From assembly GCF_003688895.1 (NCBI RefSeq), contig NZ_REFV01000004.1, forward strand, positions 124,001 through 188,000: a stretch of 64,000 bases of DNA, read 5' to 3'. Both the position numbers and the translations under genes were made by a program. This document shows positions 1-8,655 of this stretch, one piece after another; positions within the stretch are counted from its first letter, which is position 1; the number at the start of each line of letters is the position of its first letter. Source of the DNA: Dokdonia sinensis (GTDB taxonomy: Bacteria > Bacteroidota > Bacteroidia > Flavobacteriales > Flavobacteriaceae). The notes under the pieces were generated by a model that was not told where the DNA came from, did no database searches, and was given only the letters and a program-made list of their open reading frames with translations.

Positions 1-1
1 G

Positions 2-40
2 GCGGTTAGCGAGATTATTGCACAGCAAAAACGTTTGTAA
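2..40 (+). CDS. C-terminal end of an upstream gene (partial)
   Basis: An open frame entering from the left edge reads AVSEIIAQQKRL and stops at a TAA. It looks like the tail of a protein but is too short to identify. The next gene begins 116 bases later. Non-coding is possible. Confidence 0.35.
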   Translation, partial: AVSEIIAQQKRL

Positions 41-156
41 CGTTAAAATAAAATAAGTAAACTGCAACCATACACGATACATACCTTGTACACTGAGCGT
101 GCGTACTTCTGTATATAATGCTATTTTTATAGTATCTAGTTCTTAGCATTTATTTT

Positions 157-1296
157 ATGAAACACCTACTCACGTTACTATGTGTACTGCTCTTGATTTC
201 TTGCGATACTGGTCCCACATTTTCTTGGAATCCTGAAATCGAAGAAACGGTTAGTGGTGATCTCACCGCTTGGCTTAAAAGCGCACCCTTTGACGGGCTC
301 TGGGATCCTAATGATAATGACCGTGGTGACGTTTACATTACCAACGCACGAGAGGTATTTCCTTTTATAGGTGAGCTTATTAATGAGGATAATAATTTAG
401 TCCTGATTAGCGAAAAAAACAGACCGTTTTACAAGGAGCAGCTTGTTGTTTTTAAAGACCCTACTTGGGGCGAAAGCGTGGTTTATGGAAGTTTACTTTA
501 CGATAGCCAAGAACTGTTTATGCGTAAGTCTTATTCAAAATCGGCAAATATTATTACAGATGGTCTGGCAAATATGAACAACCGTAATTACGCCAGCCTT
601 GGGGCGACTGAACTGATTGCTACTACAGCAGACCATAAAACAGCTGCCTATTGGGTCCAGGCAAACAATACGACCTACTTAATGGGGTTTTATCAGAAAG
701 ACCAGCTTGCCTTTCAAGTCGCTTTTCCCTGCCCGATGACTAAAAAAGAAAAAGGACTGGCACAACTTAAAAAAGTAGCAGCAACCTTACAGTTAGACAT
801 CCCAGCCTGGAAAAATGCTGCCGCTGACGACTTAGCGAGAGCAGACCGTACAGATGCTTTCTGGCAAGATCCGTACATTCCGCTGTTTTACTCTCGAGGG
901 TTAATGCCTATTATAAACATAAAACTCAAAGGCACCCTTTTTGAAAAGGAGACATTTAATAGACAGTCGCGCTCTTCAAACAAGGCAAGCATAAGCCACG
1001 TAGCTGGTGACAAAACCTACACACTGACCATAAGCAAAGAAGACACGGAGTTAAGTGCACTCGCTTTTCGCGAAAGCGAAACCAGCAAACCACTACCAGG
1101 TGCCGTAGATAAGGACCGAGAGTACATACTTGAAACTACCGAAAGTGGCGCAATGACCCAAATAAAAGCCACCACCTATTACAAAGACCATCAAGTATTT
1201 GTATTTACCTACACCTACCCCACTGCTCAAACTGATCAAGCCGCAGTACTTAACACCGTATTGCAAACCATAAAAATAAGTCGTTACACCATTTAA
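157..1296 (+). CDS. Lipoprotein of unknown function, 379 aa
   Basis: The N-terminus is a short lipoprotein signal with a lipobox ending LLISC (Cys16), so the product is probably anchored in the cell envelope. I recognise no domain in the rest, which is soluble and rich in polar residues. A copy of the dispersed palindrome, with one extra T, lies at 1062-1078 and reads LAFRESE in frame near residue 305. The next small gene follows after 10 bases, so the two are probably co-transcribed. Function unknown. Confidence 0.8.
   Translation: MKHLLTLLCVLLLISCDTGPTFSWNPEIEETVSGDLTAWLKSAPFDGLWDPNDNDRGDVYITNAREVFPFIGELINEDNNLVLISEKNRPFYKEQLVVFKDPTWGESVVYGSLLYDSQELFMRKSYSKSANIITDGLANMNNRNYASLGATELIATTADHKTAAYWVQANNTTYLMGFYQKDQLAFQVAFPCPMTKKEKGLAQLKKVAATLQLDIPAWKNAAADDLARADRTDAFWQDPYIPLFYSRGLMPIINIKLKGTLFEKETFNRQSRSSNKASISHVAGDKTYTLTISKEDTELSALAFRESETSKPLPGAVDKDREYILETTESGAMTQIKATTYYKDHQVFVFTYTYPTAQTDQAAVLNTVLQTIKISRYTI
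1062..1078. repeat. Dispersed palindrome, variant with extra T, in CDS
   Basis: CGCTTTTCGCGAAAGCG, the 16-bp core with one added T. It lies inside the lipoprotein gene and is read in frame as AFRES. Confidence 0.85.
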
Positions 1297-1306
1297 GTCG
1301 CAGGCT

Positions 1307-1630
1307 ATGTACAATCTAGAAGACATTTTTGCACTAGTACAAGCAGGTAAAAAACTGGAAGCCATAAAGCGGTTACGGCTTATGTATACTGGTTTAGGAT
1401 TAAAAGGTGCACACGATATGGTACAATCAATAGCAGATGGGTCATTGACTCGTGAAGAAGCCATAGAAAAACTAAAAAATCATACTCGCCTCACACAAGC
1501 AGTTCCTGAAAACGGAAATATAATCATCGAGAAAAGCACAAAAGACAAGGTTATAGGTTGGCTGGCGGTGATTGTACTTCTTATCTTGATGTTTATCATT
1601 ATGTATGCCGTTGGCACTTTCAATATCTAA
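1307..1630 (+). CDS. Small membrane-anchored protein with L7/L12-CTD-like segment
   Basis: 107 residues. Residues 14-40 (GKKLEAIKRLR...TGLGLKGAHDMV) closely resemble the helix-turn-helix face of the ribosomal protein L7/L12 C-terminal domain (IKxVR..TGLGLKEAKDLV). A basic linker follows, then one C-terminal membrane helix (about residues 83-103). It is not ribosomal L12: it lacks the N-terminal dimerisation domain and hinge and has a membrane tail. A paralogue of the same design lies at 22967-23308. The role is unknown; a protein-docking module facing the cytoplasm is a guess. Confidence 0.8.
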   Translation: MYNLEDIFALVQAGKKLEAIKRLRLMYTGLGLKGAHDMVQSIADGSLTREEAIEKLKNHTRLTQAVPENGNIIIEKSTKDKVIGWLAVIVLLILMFIIMYAVGTFNI

Positions 1631-1641
1631 AAACAAACACG

Positions 1642-2226
1642 ATGCACAAAGCTTTTTTAGGTTTCTGTTTCCTTGCATTAGTTGTTGCAACTGGCTGTAC
1701 AGAGCGACTTCCGACAGACCACAAATTAAATCCACTCGCCTACGAAGCGATACCTTACAAAGGCGGTGAGCAACTTATCTTTCAGTCAGATAGTCAACAA
1801 TTAGATACGATTTTTATTACGGGAACCACGACTGCGATGGTGCGTGGTGGTGACCCTTTTAGCATAAACCCAGATCGTTTTGAACACCTACGCATAGATT
1901 ATACAACCACCAGAAAACCCAGCGAGCAAGGGCTACTATACCTAAGCGGTTCTGGTGAGACGTACAACCTACGGTTTGAATTTGACGCTGGGCACTCGCG
2001 CTTGCTTTTAAATTACGACTTCTATAAAAGTGAATACGACACCATACCATCTACCCGCCTTCGTATTATGGATAGTCTCTACACAGATGTAAAAACCCTA
2101 CACACAGAACCCTATTATGAAGACAGACCAGAGCGCATTCTCAACTTTTACTGGAGCACCTCGAGCGGACTTTTAGGTTGGGATACGCCAACTGATACCT
2201 GGAGACTTATCACAATTAAAAAATAG
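1642..2226 (+). CDS. Lipoprotein of unknown function, 194 aa
   Basis: I place the start at the ATG at 1642 rather than upstream at 1558, because it gives a clean lipoprotein signal (MHKAFLGFC..., lipobox VATGC) and begins just after the preceding gene's stop. The mature part has no domain I recognise and several short beta-like stretches. It follows the L7/L12-like gene by 11 bases and probably shares its transcript. Confidence 0.75.
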   Translation: MHKAFLGFCFLALVVATGCTERLPTDHKLNPLAYEAIPYKGGEQLIFQSDSQQLDTIFITGTTTAMVRGGDPFSINPDRFEHLRIDYTTTRKPSEQGLLYLSGSGETYNLRFEFDAGHSRLLLNYDFYKSEYDTIPSTRLRIMDSLYTDVKTLHTEPYYEDRPERILNFYWSTSSGLLGWDTPTDTWRLITIKK

Positions 2227-2259
2227 AAATATCCTGTTTTATAAGATAGGCTGCTACCC

Positions 2260-2267
2260 TACCTTTG
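2260..2267 (+). promoter_or_regulatory. -7 promoter box (TAnnTTTG type)
   Basis: TACCTTTG matches the Bacteroidetes -7 consensus TAnnTTTG exactly and lies 16 bases before the ATG of the threonylcarbamoyl-AMP synthase gene. I see no clear -33 TTG. Confidence 0.5.
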
Positions 2268-2283
2268 CAGCATAATTTATATA

Positions 2284-3246
2284 ATGACCATCGTTTCAAA
2301 AGACATTGCGCACGCAGCACAATTACTAAGACAGGGAGCACAAGTTGCTATCCCAACCGAGACGGTATACGGTCTTGCGGCGAATATTTATGATACCACG
2401 GCGGTGCAAGGCATTTTTAAAATGAAGCAGCGGCCATTATTTAATCCGCTTATTGTGCATACGTTTGGGGTGGAGCAGCTGGAGCAGTTTGTAAGTTATA
2501 TTCCGCTTAAAGCGAAAAGGCTTGCGGAGGCCTTCTGGCCTGGTTCGCTCACCTTAGTTTTACCTAAAAAATCAAACGTGCCAGACATTATCACGGCCGG
2601 TAAAGACACGGTTGCTGTGCGTGTCCCTAATCACCCGCTTACACTTGATCTATTGCGTTTGCTGGACTTTCCGCTGGCGGCGCCCAGTGCAAATCCTTTT
2701 GGATCCATAAGCCCCACCACAGCGCAGCACGTAAAAAATTACTTTGACGGTACACTTAAAATGGTACTAGACGGCGGCCCGTGTCAGAATGGGATAGAAT
2801 CTACCATTGTAGGTTTTGAAGGCGATGAGCCGGTGATTTACCGCTTAGGCAGCATCTCTGTAGAGCACATTGAGGCAGTCATTGGTCCAGTGCCTGTTAA
2901 AAACAAAAAAGAAAACGCCCCACAAGCGCCAGGCATGTTATCGCGTCACTATGCACCAGATACACGCACGTTTTTAGAGGAGGATATATACGCTTTCGCG
3001 AAAGCGTATCCAGAAAAATCCATTGGCGTCATTTCATTTTCTGAAGTATTTACAGCGCCTAACATTAAGGCAATAGAAGTGCTTTCTCCCGAGGCCAACT
3101 TGCAAGAAGCGATGTCTAATCTGTACGCTGCATTGCACAGCCTAGACGCAAAAGGACTAGACATCATCGTCGCACAACGCTTTCCAGACACAGGATTAGG
3201 AAAATCTATGAACGATCGCCTAGAGCGCGCTACTAAAGGGAAATAA
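2284..3246 (+). CDS. tsaC: L-threonylcarbamoyladenylate synthase (Sua5/YrdC/YwlC family)
   Basis: Makes threonylcarbamoyl-AMP from threonine, bicarbonate and ATP, the first step of t6A37 tRNA modification, in the cytosol. The YrdC-type domain (about residues 1-200) carries the PTETVYGLAA start motif, KxRP (KMKQRP), the SLTLVLP and SAN segments. The C-terminal Sua5 domain starts with the typical PGMLSRHYAP signature (about residues 218-227). The 320-residue length fits the two-domain Sua5 form rather than short TsaC. One exact dispersed palindrome (2991-3006) is read in frame as YAFAKAYP in the Sua5 domain. Confidence 0.93.
   Translation: MTIVSKDIAHAAQLLRQGAQVAIPTETVYGLAANIYDTTAVQGIFKMKQRPLFNPLIVHTFGVEQLEQFVSYIPLKAKRLAEAFWPGSLTLVLPKKSNVPDIITAGKDTVAVRVPNHPLTLDLLRLLDFPLAAPSANPFGSISPTTAQHVKNYFDGTLKMVLDGGPCQNGIESTIVGFEGDEPVIYRLGSISVEHIEAVIGPVPVKNKKENAPQAPGMLSRHYAPDTRTFLEEDIYAFAKAYPEKSIGVISFSEVFTAPNIKAIEVLSPEANLQEAMSNLYAALHSLDAKGLDIIVAQRFPDTGLGKSMNDRLERATKGK
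2991..3006. repeat. Dispersed palindrome, exact copy, in CDS
   Basis: CGCTTTCGCGAAAGCG flanked by TA on each side, extending the symmetry to 20 bp. It is read as AFAKA within the Sua5 domain. Confidence 0.95.
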
Positions 3247-3408
3247 AATAACGGTCTACTCAAGCGCTCACGATAACCTGCTGGACGGGAACTCCTTTCA
3301 TTTGTACTCATCCCATTACAAAACCAATTAAATCAATGCTTTCGCTAGAAGAAACTCTTGTGATGACGTATTTTTATAAAAGATACGAATCGTCATAAAT
3401 AAACCCCT

Positions 3409-4116
3409 TTGTCACAACAAATAACGACCATTACGCTTTTTAAATATGCAGGACTTCGCAATAAGTTTTGGGCATTTTTAATGATGCAACGGGCGCATAC
3501 AAAACTCGCTGGCGTAAACGGACAGCAGTTCTATAAACTAATGGGCAGTGGCAAAGGAATGGGCTTTAACCCACTACCCGACTGGTCTATCTATTCCTTA
3601 TTACAAATATGGGATTGTGAAGAAGATGCAAAAGCATTTTTTAATAATGCTCCTATCATCGAATCATATAAAGAACACACCACCGAGCAATGCACGCTCT
3701 TTATGCGCAGCATTAAAGCACACGGCGAGTGGAATGGAAAAAATCCTTTTGAAAAAAGCACACAACTAGACCCAGAAAATCCTCAAGTAGCCATTATCAC
3801 ACGGGCAACTATAAAACTGAGTAAACTACACACCTTCTGGAAATACGTGCCTACCTCAGAAAAACCGCTTAAGAAAAGTAAAGGGCTTATCTATACAAAA
3901 GGTATAGGTGAAGTACCGTTAACCCAAATGGCCACCTTCAGCCTTTGGGAAACTATGGACGACGCAAAAGCATTTGCCTACAGCAGTAAAGAACATCAAG
4001 TAGCGATACAGAAAACAAGAAGTTTAGACTGGTATAAAGAAGAGTTGTTCTCTAGATTTCAGCCATATAAGGCTATAGGAACTTGGGAAGGAAAAACGCT
4101 AATTACTAGCTCTTAA
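3409..4116 (+). CDS. CrtA-like (spheroidene monooxygenase family) protein
   Basis: 235 residues beginning at a TTG. The sequence has the layout of CrtA-type carotenoid monooxygenases: an N-terminal TLFKY...R..WAF segment, a central RSxxxHGEWxGxxPF motif, then a second TRATIK...FWKYVP half and a C-terminal GTWEG. Family members oxygenate C-2 of acyclic carotenoid end groups. Context supports this, since CruF and a CrtD-like desaturase lie about 1 kb away. Its last 4 bases overlap the convergent methyltransferase gene. The exact reaction here (2-ketolation or 2-hydroxylation) is inference. Confidence 0.75.
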   Translation: MSQQITTITLFKYAGLRNKFWAFLMMQRAHTKLAGVNGQQFYKLMGSGKGMGFNPLPDWSIYSLLQIWDCEEDAKAFFNNAPIIESYKEHTTEQCTLFMRSIKAHGEWNGKNPFEKSTQLDPENPQVAIITRATIKLSKLHTFWKYVPTSEKPLKKSKGLIYTKGIGEVPLTQMATFSLWETMDDAKAFAYSSKEHQVAIQKTRSLDWYKEELFSRFQPYKAIGTWEGKTLITSS

Positions 4117-5048
4117 AGTGATATTGGAGTCGCTACAACGGTCATAATACCGAGAGATCGTGACTTTTGTTGCCACTTCTTAAAGGTAAAAGGAATCATT
4201 CCAGTAACATAACTGAAAAATTCTTCTTCCATATTTTTGTCCCAAGCAATACCTTTTTGTTCCATCGCGCTCATCCAGTATAGCACGTAAGGATCTAGTG
4301 TACCGTAGGTGAGAATCTTTGTCACTTCCCAACCGCTTTGATTAAGTAATTTATGAATCGCCTCAGCAGAAAATAAAGAAGTATGACGAGGCGTGTGCCA
4401 GCCAGCCCAGTGTTCTTTGTATTTTTCTCTACTTTCAGATTGAAAATTAGGCACTTCAAATATGAGTGTTGTTGAGTCTTTGGCTAGCTTTCTTAGTATT
4501 TTGAGATTTGCAACTGGCTCATAATCGTGCTCCAGATAATGCCACATTGTAATAACATCTGGCGAGTGGGATAACTCTAAATCTGACACCTCGCCTACTT
4601 GTAATTTTAAATTTGCAAAACGCGCTGCCTCGTCTTTCCATCCATTATTAGAAAAATCAATCCCATTTCCTTTACAACCATAAAGAGCGACTGTTTGTTC
4701 CAAAAAAGTAGGATTTCCACAGCCTACATCTAGAATTATATGCTCTGTAGAGAGCTTATGAAACTTATTAACCATAGTTGCTCTGCGCGTATCTAGTTTT
4801 TCTTGGCTTTTTAGGACCATCTTCTCATATTTTCCCCAAGCCTTTGGACCACGATACGGTAAGTAATAGTCTGTGTAATACTCCTTTAATTCAGACTCAG
4901 AAACTCTAGGATTTAAAAAAACAAGGGCACACGTTGAGCACTGATCAAAGTTAAACACCTCATCTGAGGGATGCATCTGTGCTTTCGATTTTATAAAAGA
5001 AGTAAACGTTTGTGACTTACACACGGGACAAGCCGAAAGGTGTTGCAT
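4113..5048 (-). CDS. Class I SAM methyltransferase with N-terminal zinc ribbon
   Basis: 311 residues. Cys7-X2-Cys10 and Cys37-X2-Cys40 form a likely zinc ribbon. The Rossmann SAM-binding domain follows, with DVGCGNP near residue 110 and the post-I acidic GNGIDFS. The architecture is shared by small-molecule C- and O-methyltransferases, for example of sugars. It sits between the CrtA-like gene and cruF/crtD, transcribed the same way as the latter, so a carotenoid or carotenoid-glycoside substrate is possible but unproven. A dispersed palindrome separates it from cruF. Confidence 0.75.
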   Translation of the reverse strand: MQHLSACPVCKSQTFTSFIKSKAQMHPSDEVFNFDQCSTCALVFLNPRVSESELKEYYTDYYLPYRGPKAWGKYEKMVLKSQEKLDTRRATMVNKFHKLSTEHIILDVGCGNPTFLEQTVALYGCKGNGIDFSNNGWKDEAARFANLKLQVGEVSDLELSHSPDVITMWHYLEHDYEPVANLKILRKLAKDSTTLIFEVPNFQSESREKYKEHWAGWHTPRHTSLFSAEAIHKLLNQSGWEVTKILTYGTLDPYVLYWMSAMEQKGIAWDKNMEEEFFSYVTGMIPFTFKKWQQKSRSLGIMTVVATPISL

Positions 5049-5101
5049 ACTTAAGAAAGTGGCTTATTAAAGGTAAAATAGGGTTAGTAGCAATGCGTTT
5101 A

Positions 5102-5117
5102 CGCTTTCGCGAAAGCG
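5102..5117. repeat. Dispersed palindrome, exact copy, intergenic
   Basis: CGCTTTCGCGAAAGCG in the 105-base gap between the methyltransferase and cruF; symmetry extends to ACGCT...AGCGT. Confidence 0.95.
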
Positions 5118-5153
5118 TATTAAAAAGGGTTAACCTGTAATAACTATATATTA

Positions 5154-5822
5154 CTACAGCGTATAATAGACTGCAAAATAGGTAAAAAACACAAGCTGGC
5201 ACACATACAAGTGTACAGAAAAGAACGTGTCTCCCTTAACACACATACGCTGAAAGATGAAGTGTAACACACTCGCAATCGCAAACCAAGCGATATAATT
5301 TTGGAGCGGTGCTACCCCGCCATCAAACGCCCAAAAGTCAAATATGGGAGCGGCAACTTCTATCATAAAATCAAGAAAAACCATTAAAAATGCGCCCAAA
5401 AAGACTTTGAGCCACTGGTTTATTTTAAACGTATTTGCCATCGCACCAGTAATAAAAACAAGTATCGCCCAGTTTACCCCGATAAGATAAGGTACGCCGT
5501 CTAGTTTCCAACCGAGGTTGTCACCATAAGCATAGGGACCAAAAAGAAAATCATTATGTACCCCAACCCATTCTACAAACATCCCTGCGCTAAAAAAAGT
5601 GAGCAGCAATAGCGAAGTCTTGAGCGTATTAATTTTGTAATTTAAAACTAAAAGTGCGATCGCGATGATGAGATTAAGCGGAGTTTTAGTTACAAAAAAC
5701 TCAAAATAACCAGCTGTAATCCCAATAATTGCCGAAATATGAAAAAGCCACAAGGTGCCGATAGAAAGCCACTTGGCATCTAATTTCTGCATAAAACGGG
5801 GAAGTTGTATACTCAAGCTCAT
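5154..5822 (-). CDS. cruF: Carotenoid 1,2-hydratase, CruF family membrane protein
   Basis: 222 residues with about six or seven hydrophobic helices. It carries CruF (Caroten_synth, formerly DUF422) signatures: EWVGVHNDFLFGPYAYGD near the middle and the later LDFMIEVAAPIFDFWAFDGG. CruF adds water across the 1,2 double bond of an acyclic psi end, as in myxol and saproxanthin synthesis, in the membrane. Its ATG overlaps the stop of the upstream desaturase by 4 bases, so the two are translationally coupled. Confidence 0.85.
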   Translation of the reverse strand: MSLSIQLPRFMQKLDAKWLSIGTLWLFHISAIIGITAGYFEFFVTKTPLNLIIAIALLVLNYKINTLKTSLLLLTFFSAGMFVEWVGVHNDFLFGPYAYGDNLGWKLDGVPYLIGVNWAILVFITGAMANTFKINQWLKVFLGAFLMVFLDFMIEVAAPIFDFWAFDGGVAPLQNYIAWFAIASVLHFIFQRMCVKGDTFFSVHLYVCQLVFFTYFAVYYTL

Positions 5823-7285
5823 ACGTCTGGAATTAGGTCATTCACAATCTTTGCAGATTGTAAACATAAGGGAATCCCTCCTCCAGGGTGTACTGAACCA
5901 CCACAGAAATAAAGGTTTTTCATTGTAGAAGAAAAATTAGGATGGCGCAGGAATGCTGCAAACTTTGAGTTACTGGCGGCTCCGTAAAGCGATCCTCGGT
6001 GCGAACTTGTTTTGCGCTCAATCGTAATTGGGTCAAGTACTTCTTCTACTGTAATTAGAGATTCTAAATCAACCTTAAGCATGTTATTGAGCTTTTTTAT
6101 AATGGCCGCTCTTGCTTTAGTTTTTAAAGCCTCCCAATCTTGATTAAAATTGCCAGGAGCATTAATCATAACAAACCAGTTCTCGCAGCCTGCAGGTGCA
6201 TCAGCTGCTTCTTCTTTACTGGTGATGTTTATGTAGACTGTAGGATCGTCTGACAAGGATTTCTCTTCAAAAATCTGCTTAAACTCTTCTTCATAGTTAT
6301 CACTAAAAAAAATGTTATGTAGATCTAGTTCTGGGAATTCTTTATTCACTCCCCAATAAAATATAAGCGCAGAGCTAGAACGCTCTTGTTTTAGCACTTT
6401 GACAGGCTTTTTTTCTTCCTTTAGTAAATGTTGATAGGTAGAAAATATATCCATATTTGACACAATGATGTCGCCATCGTACGTGCCTTGAGAAGTAATG
6501 ATTTGAGTTGCTTTATTACCAGCTCGCTTTATCTCTTGAACACCTTCACTTAATCTAAATATGATGCCTTGATCTAGAGCAAGTTTGTAGAGACTCTCGG
6601 TTATAGAAATCATTCCTCCTTCTGGGAAAAAGGTACCGTAATACATCTCTAAATGCGGAATCATAGACATAATCCCTGGTGTCTTATATGGCGAAGAACC
6701 ATTGTAGGTAGCGTACCGATTAAAGAGCTGGACTAAGTGTTTATTTTTGAACGCTTTTTTATTGGTGCTGTCTAAAGTCGTATTTGTATCTAACTTATAA
6801 CTCTGTACCAATGATGTTAAGGTCTCTACAGAGAAGTAGGTGCTAAATTTATGTAGTGATTTTTCTAAAAAGATAGAAGCCGTTAAGTCATACTTTTCTT
6901 TTGAAGCGTCTAAATATTTTTCAATCGCGCGAGTTGGTGTTTCAAAGGTTTCTGAAGCTTGTTTTACAAACTCCGCTTGATTTGCCACGGCGCTAAACGT
7001 TGTAGTATCTTCCCAAAAATAATTGCACAATACATCCTTACGCTTGTAGTTAAAATAAGTTTTAGGATCTATATCATATAATTCAAAAAGCTCATCTACC
7101 AGATGCGGCATTGTAAAGAGTGAAGGTCCTGCATCCCAGCGATAGCCTTCTTTTTCAATGGTAGTCAATTTTCCGCCCACATAATCATTTGCCTCAAATA
7201 CAGTCACTTCATAGCCTTTTTTGCGCAACCGCAATGCAGAGGCAATGCCTGCAATTCCAGAACCTATGATTAATGCTGTTTTCAA
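5819..7285 (-). CDS. crtD: Carotenoid desaturase, CrtI/CrtD family
   Basis: 488 residues, TTG start. An N-terminal FAD-binding GSGIAGIASALRLRKKGYEV segment with E and GGK is followed by the C-terminal CrtI-family signature NLYFCGGSVHPGGGIPL. The family includes phytoene desaturase (CrtI) and 1-hydroxycarotenoid 3,4-desaturase (CrtD). I favour CrtD because the gene is fused translationally to cruF, which makes the 1-hydroxy substrate, and no phytoene synthase is nearby. CrtI remains possible. A -7 box lies 42 bases upstream. Confidence 0.85.
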   Translation of the reverse strand: MKTALIIGSGIAGIASALRLRKKGYEVTVFEANDYVGGKLTTIEKEGYRWDAGPSLFTMPHLVDELFELYDIDPKTYFNYKRKDVLCNYFWEDTTTFSAVANQAEFVKQASETFETPTRAIEKYLDASKEKYDLTASIFLEKSLHKFSTYFSVETLTSLVQSYKLDTNTTLDSTNKKAFKNKHLVQLFNRYATYNGSSPYKTPGIMSMIPHLEMYYGTFFPEGGMISITESLYKLALDQGIIFRLSEGVQEIKRAGNKATQIITSQGTYDGDIIVSNMDIFSTYQHLLKEEKKPVKVLKQERSSSALIFYWGVNKEFPELDLHNIFFSDNYEEEFKQIFEEKSLSDDPTVYINITSKEEAADAPAGCENWFVMINAPGNFNQDWEALKTKARAAIIKKLNNMLKVDLESLITVEEVLDPITIERKTSSHRGSLYGAASNSKFAAFLRHPNFSSTMKNLYFCGGSVHPGGGIPLCLQSAKIVNDLIPDV

Positions 7286-7326
7286 TAGCCTATGCTTTGT
7301 TTGTTACAAGTCACTTCTCGTGTAAA

Positions 7327-7334
7327 CAAAGATA
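7327..7334 (-). promoter_or_regulatory. -7 promoter box for crtD-cruF, with flanking direct repeats
   Basis: On the minus strand this reads TATCTTTG, an exact TAnnTTTG match. The 9-mer TTTGTTTAC occurs here, overlapping the box, and again at 7375-7383, 53 bases upstream (about five helical turns). The spacing suggests an operator pair, but the regulator is unknown. Confidence 0.5.
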
Positions 7335-7445
7335 CATAGTTACTTTTGTAATGTTTAATGATTTTTTATTTAGAGTAAACAAAATAAATTTATTAATAAT
7401 GTTGATTAAGAATAGGTTTCAGTTATTTAAGTCAATTACAAAAAT

Positions 7446-8597
7446 TTACTTCTGCTTTCCTAGCCAGACCACATAATTCACAACCTTTTGCAGCGCCTCA
7501 TTGTTCCCATCATTAGTATCATTTATAGCAATACTACAGTTATACTTAGGGAAATGCATAAATAACGTTCCCCAAAATCCAGAGTGTGTATAGGCAACTA
7601 TGCCGCTTTGCTTACCTTGAATACTGCCAAACCCTAATCTTGCTTCTGGCAACGGTTTCCCATGTGGGTCATATTCCTTTTCCAGTAACATCACGCCAAG
7701 ACTGTCTTCATTTTCATAAATCTTTCCATTAAAAAGTGCTTGAAGAAAAATACCCAAATCTCGAGTGGTAGAAGCAAGTCCTCCACCTCCATACAAGTCT
7801 ACAGAGTTATCCCAGTCTGTAGCATCTATAGTTCCCATATATCTTTTTACAGAAGGTAGCAATCCATCGGGTCTAGGCTCTAAGGATTCTAACCAAGTCG
7901 TGCTCATTCCTAGCTCATCAAATTTTAAGAGACTTCTTAAACCTTGAGCAAGGTTTTTGTTTGTAAGTTTTTCTATGATTTCGCCTAGCAATACAAAACC
8001 AGTATCACTATAATGATACGCTTCTCCCGGTGGTCCGTGTGGTTTCCCGTGGTCCATCGCAAATTGAATTTGCTCGGTGCGCGTCCACCGTTTTGATGGA
8101 TCTTGGGAGGCGACCTCAATATATTCTGGACCACCTTCGGCGTAGTCGTACAGGCCGCTAGAATGAGTTAGGCAGTGACGTAAAGTAATCGCATCAGGAT
8201 TATAACCTCCTTTTCTGAGGATATCGATATGGGCTGGTGAAATATACATTGATATAGGATCTTCTAGCGATAGTAATCCTTCTTCGCGCAAGCGAACGAT
8301 GGCTGTTGCCACAAAGACTTTAGTGAGACTGGCAATTCTAAAAGGCTGGCTAGCGTCTAATTTAGTATTTCGCTCTAAACTGCCGTATCCCGCGGCACCA
8401 GTAAAATCAATATTCAATTCGGGTGAAATCACAGTCAATGAAAGTCCCGCTGAGTCATCTTCTCCTGTACCAATTTCTTCATCCAAAATACGCTGTAAGT
8501 TTACCGCTGGATTAGTATCGTACATTACGTTTTTTTGAGTGGTTGCACAACTGGCAAGTGCAAGGGACGCCGTGATACAAATATGTCTAAAAGTCAT
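7446..8597 (-). CDS. Beta-lactamase-fold serine hydrolase, lipoprotein
   Basis: 383 residues. It has a lipoprotein signal with lipobox LASC (Cys17), then a class C beta-lactamase/DD-peptidase fold. The SxxK nucleophile is S90-L-T-K93, the second motif is YSD (in YHYSDTGFVLLG), and HSG (THSGFWG) stands where beta-lactamases have KTG. Such proteins are typically esterases, D-aminopeptidases or PBP4*-like enzymes of the envelope; real beta-lactam resistance is unlikely. A palindrome copy lies just upstream of the start. Confidence 0.85.
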   Translation of the reverse strand: MTFRHICITASLALASCATTQKNVMYDTNPAVNLQRILDEEIGTGEDDSAGLSLTVISPELNIDFTGAAGYGSLERNTKLDASQPFRIASLTKVFVATAIVRLREEGLLSLEDPISMYISPAHIDILRKGGYNPDAITLRHCLTHSSGLYDYAEGGPEYIEVASQDPSKRWTRTEQIQFAMDHGKPHGPPGEAYHYSDTGFVLLGEIIEKLTNKNLAQGLRSLLKFDELGMSTTWLESLEPRPDGLLPSVKRYMGTIDATDWDNSVDLYGGGGLASTTRDLGIFLQALFNGKIYENEDSLGVMLLEKEYDPHGKPLPEARLGFGSIQGKQSGIVAYTHSGFWGTLFMHFPKYNCSIAINDTNDGNNEALQKVVNYVVWLGKQK

Positions 8598-8622
8598 TCT
8601 GATTAATTTTTGGTAAAGGTGA

Positions 8623-8638
8623 CGCTTTCGCGAAAGCG
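8623..8638. repeat. Dispersed palindrome, exact copy, intergenic
   Basis: CGCTTTCGCGAAAGCG in the 58-base gap between the AraC regulator stop and the start of the beta-lactamase-fold lipoprotein. Confidence 0.95.
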
Positions 8639-8655
8639 GTCATTGTAAAAATTCG

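Noticed and set aside
7446-8597. Beta-lactamase resistance gene
   Set aside because: The YSD/HSG motifs and lipoprotein form point to an envelope esterase or peptidase relative.
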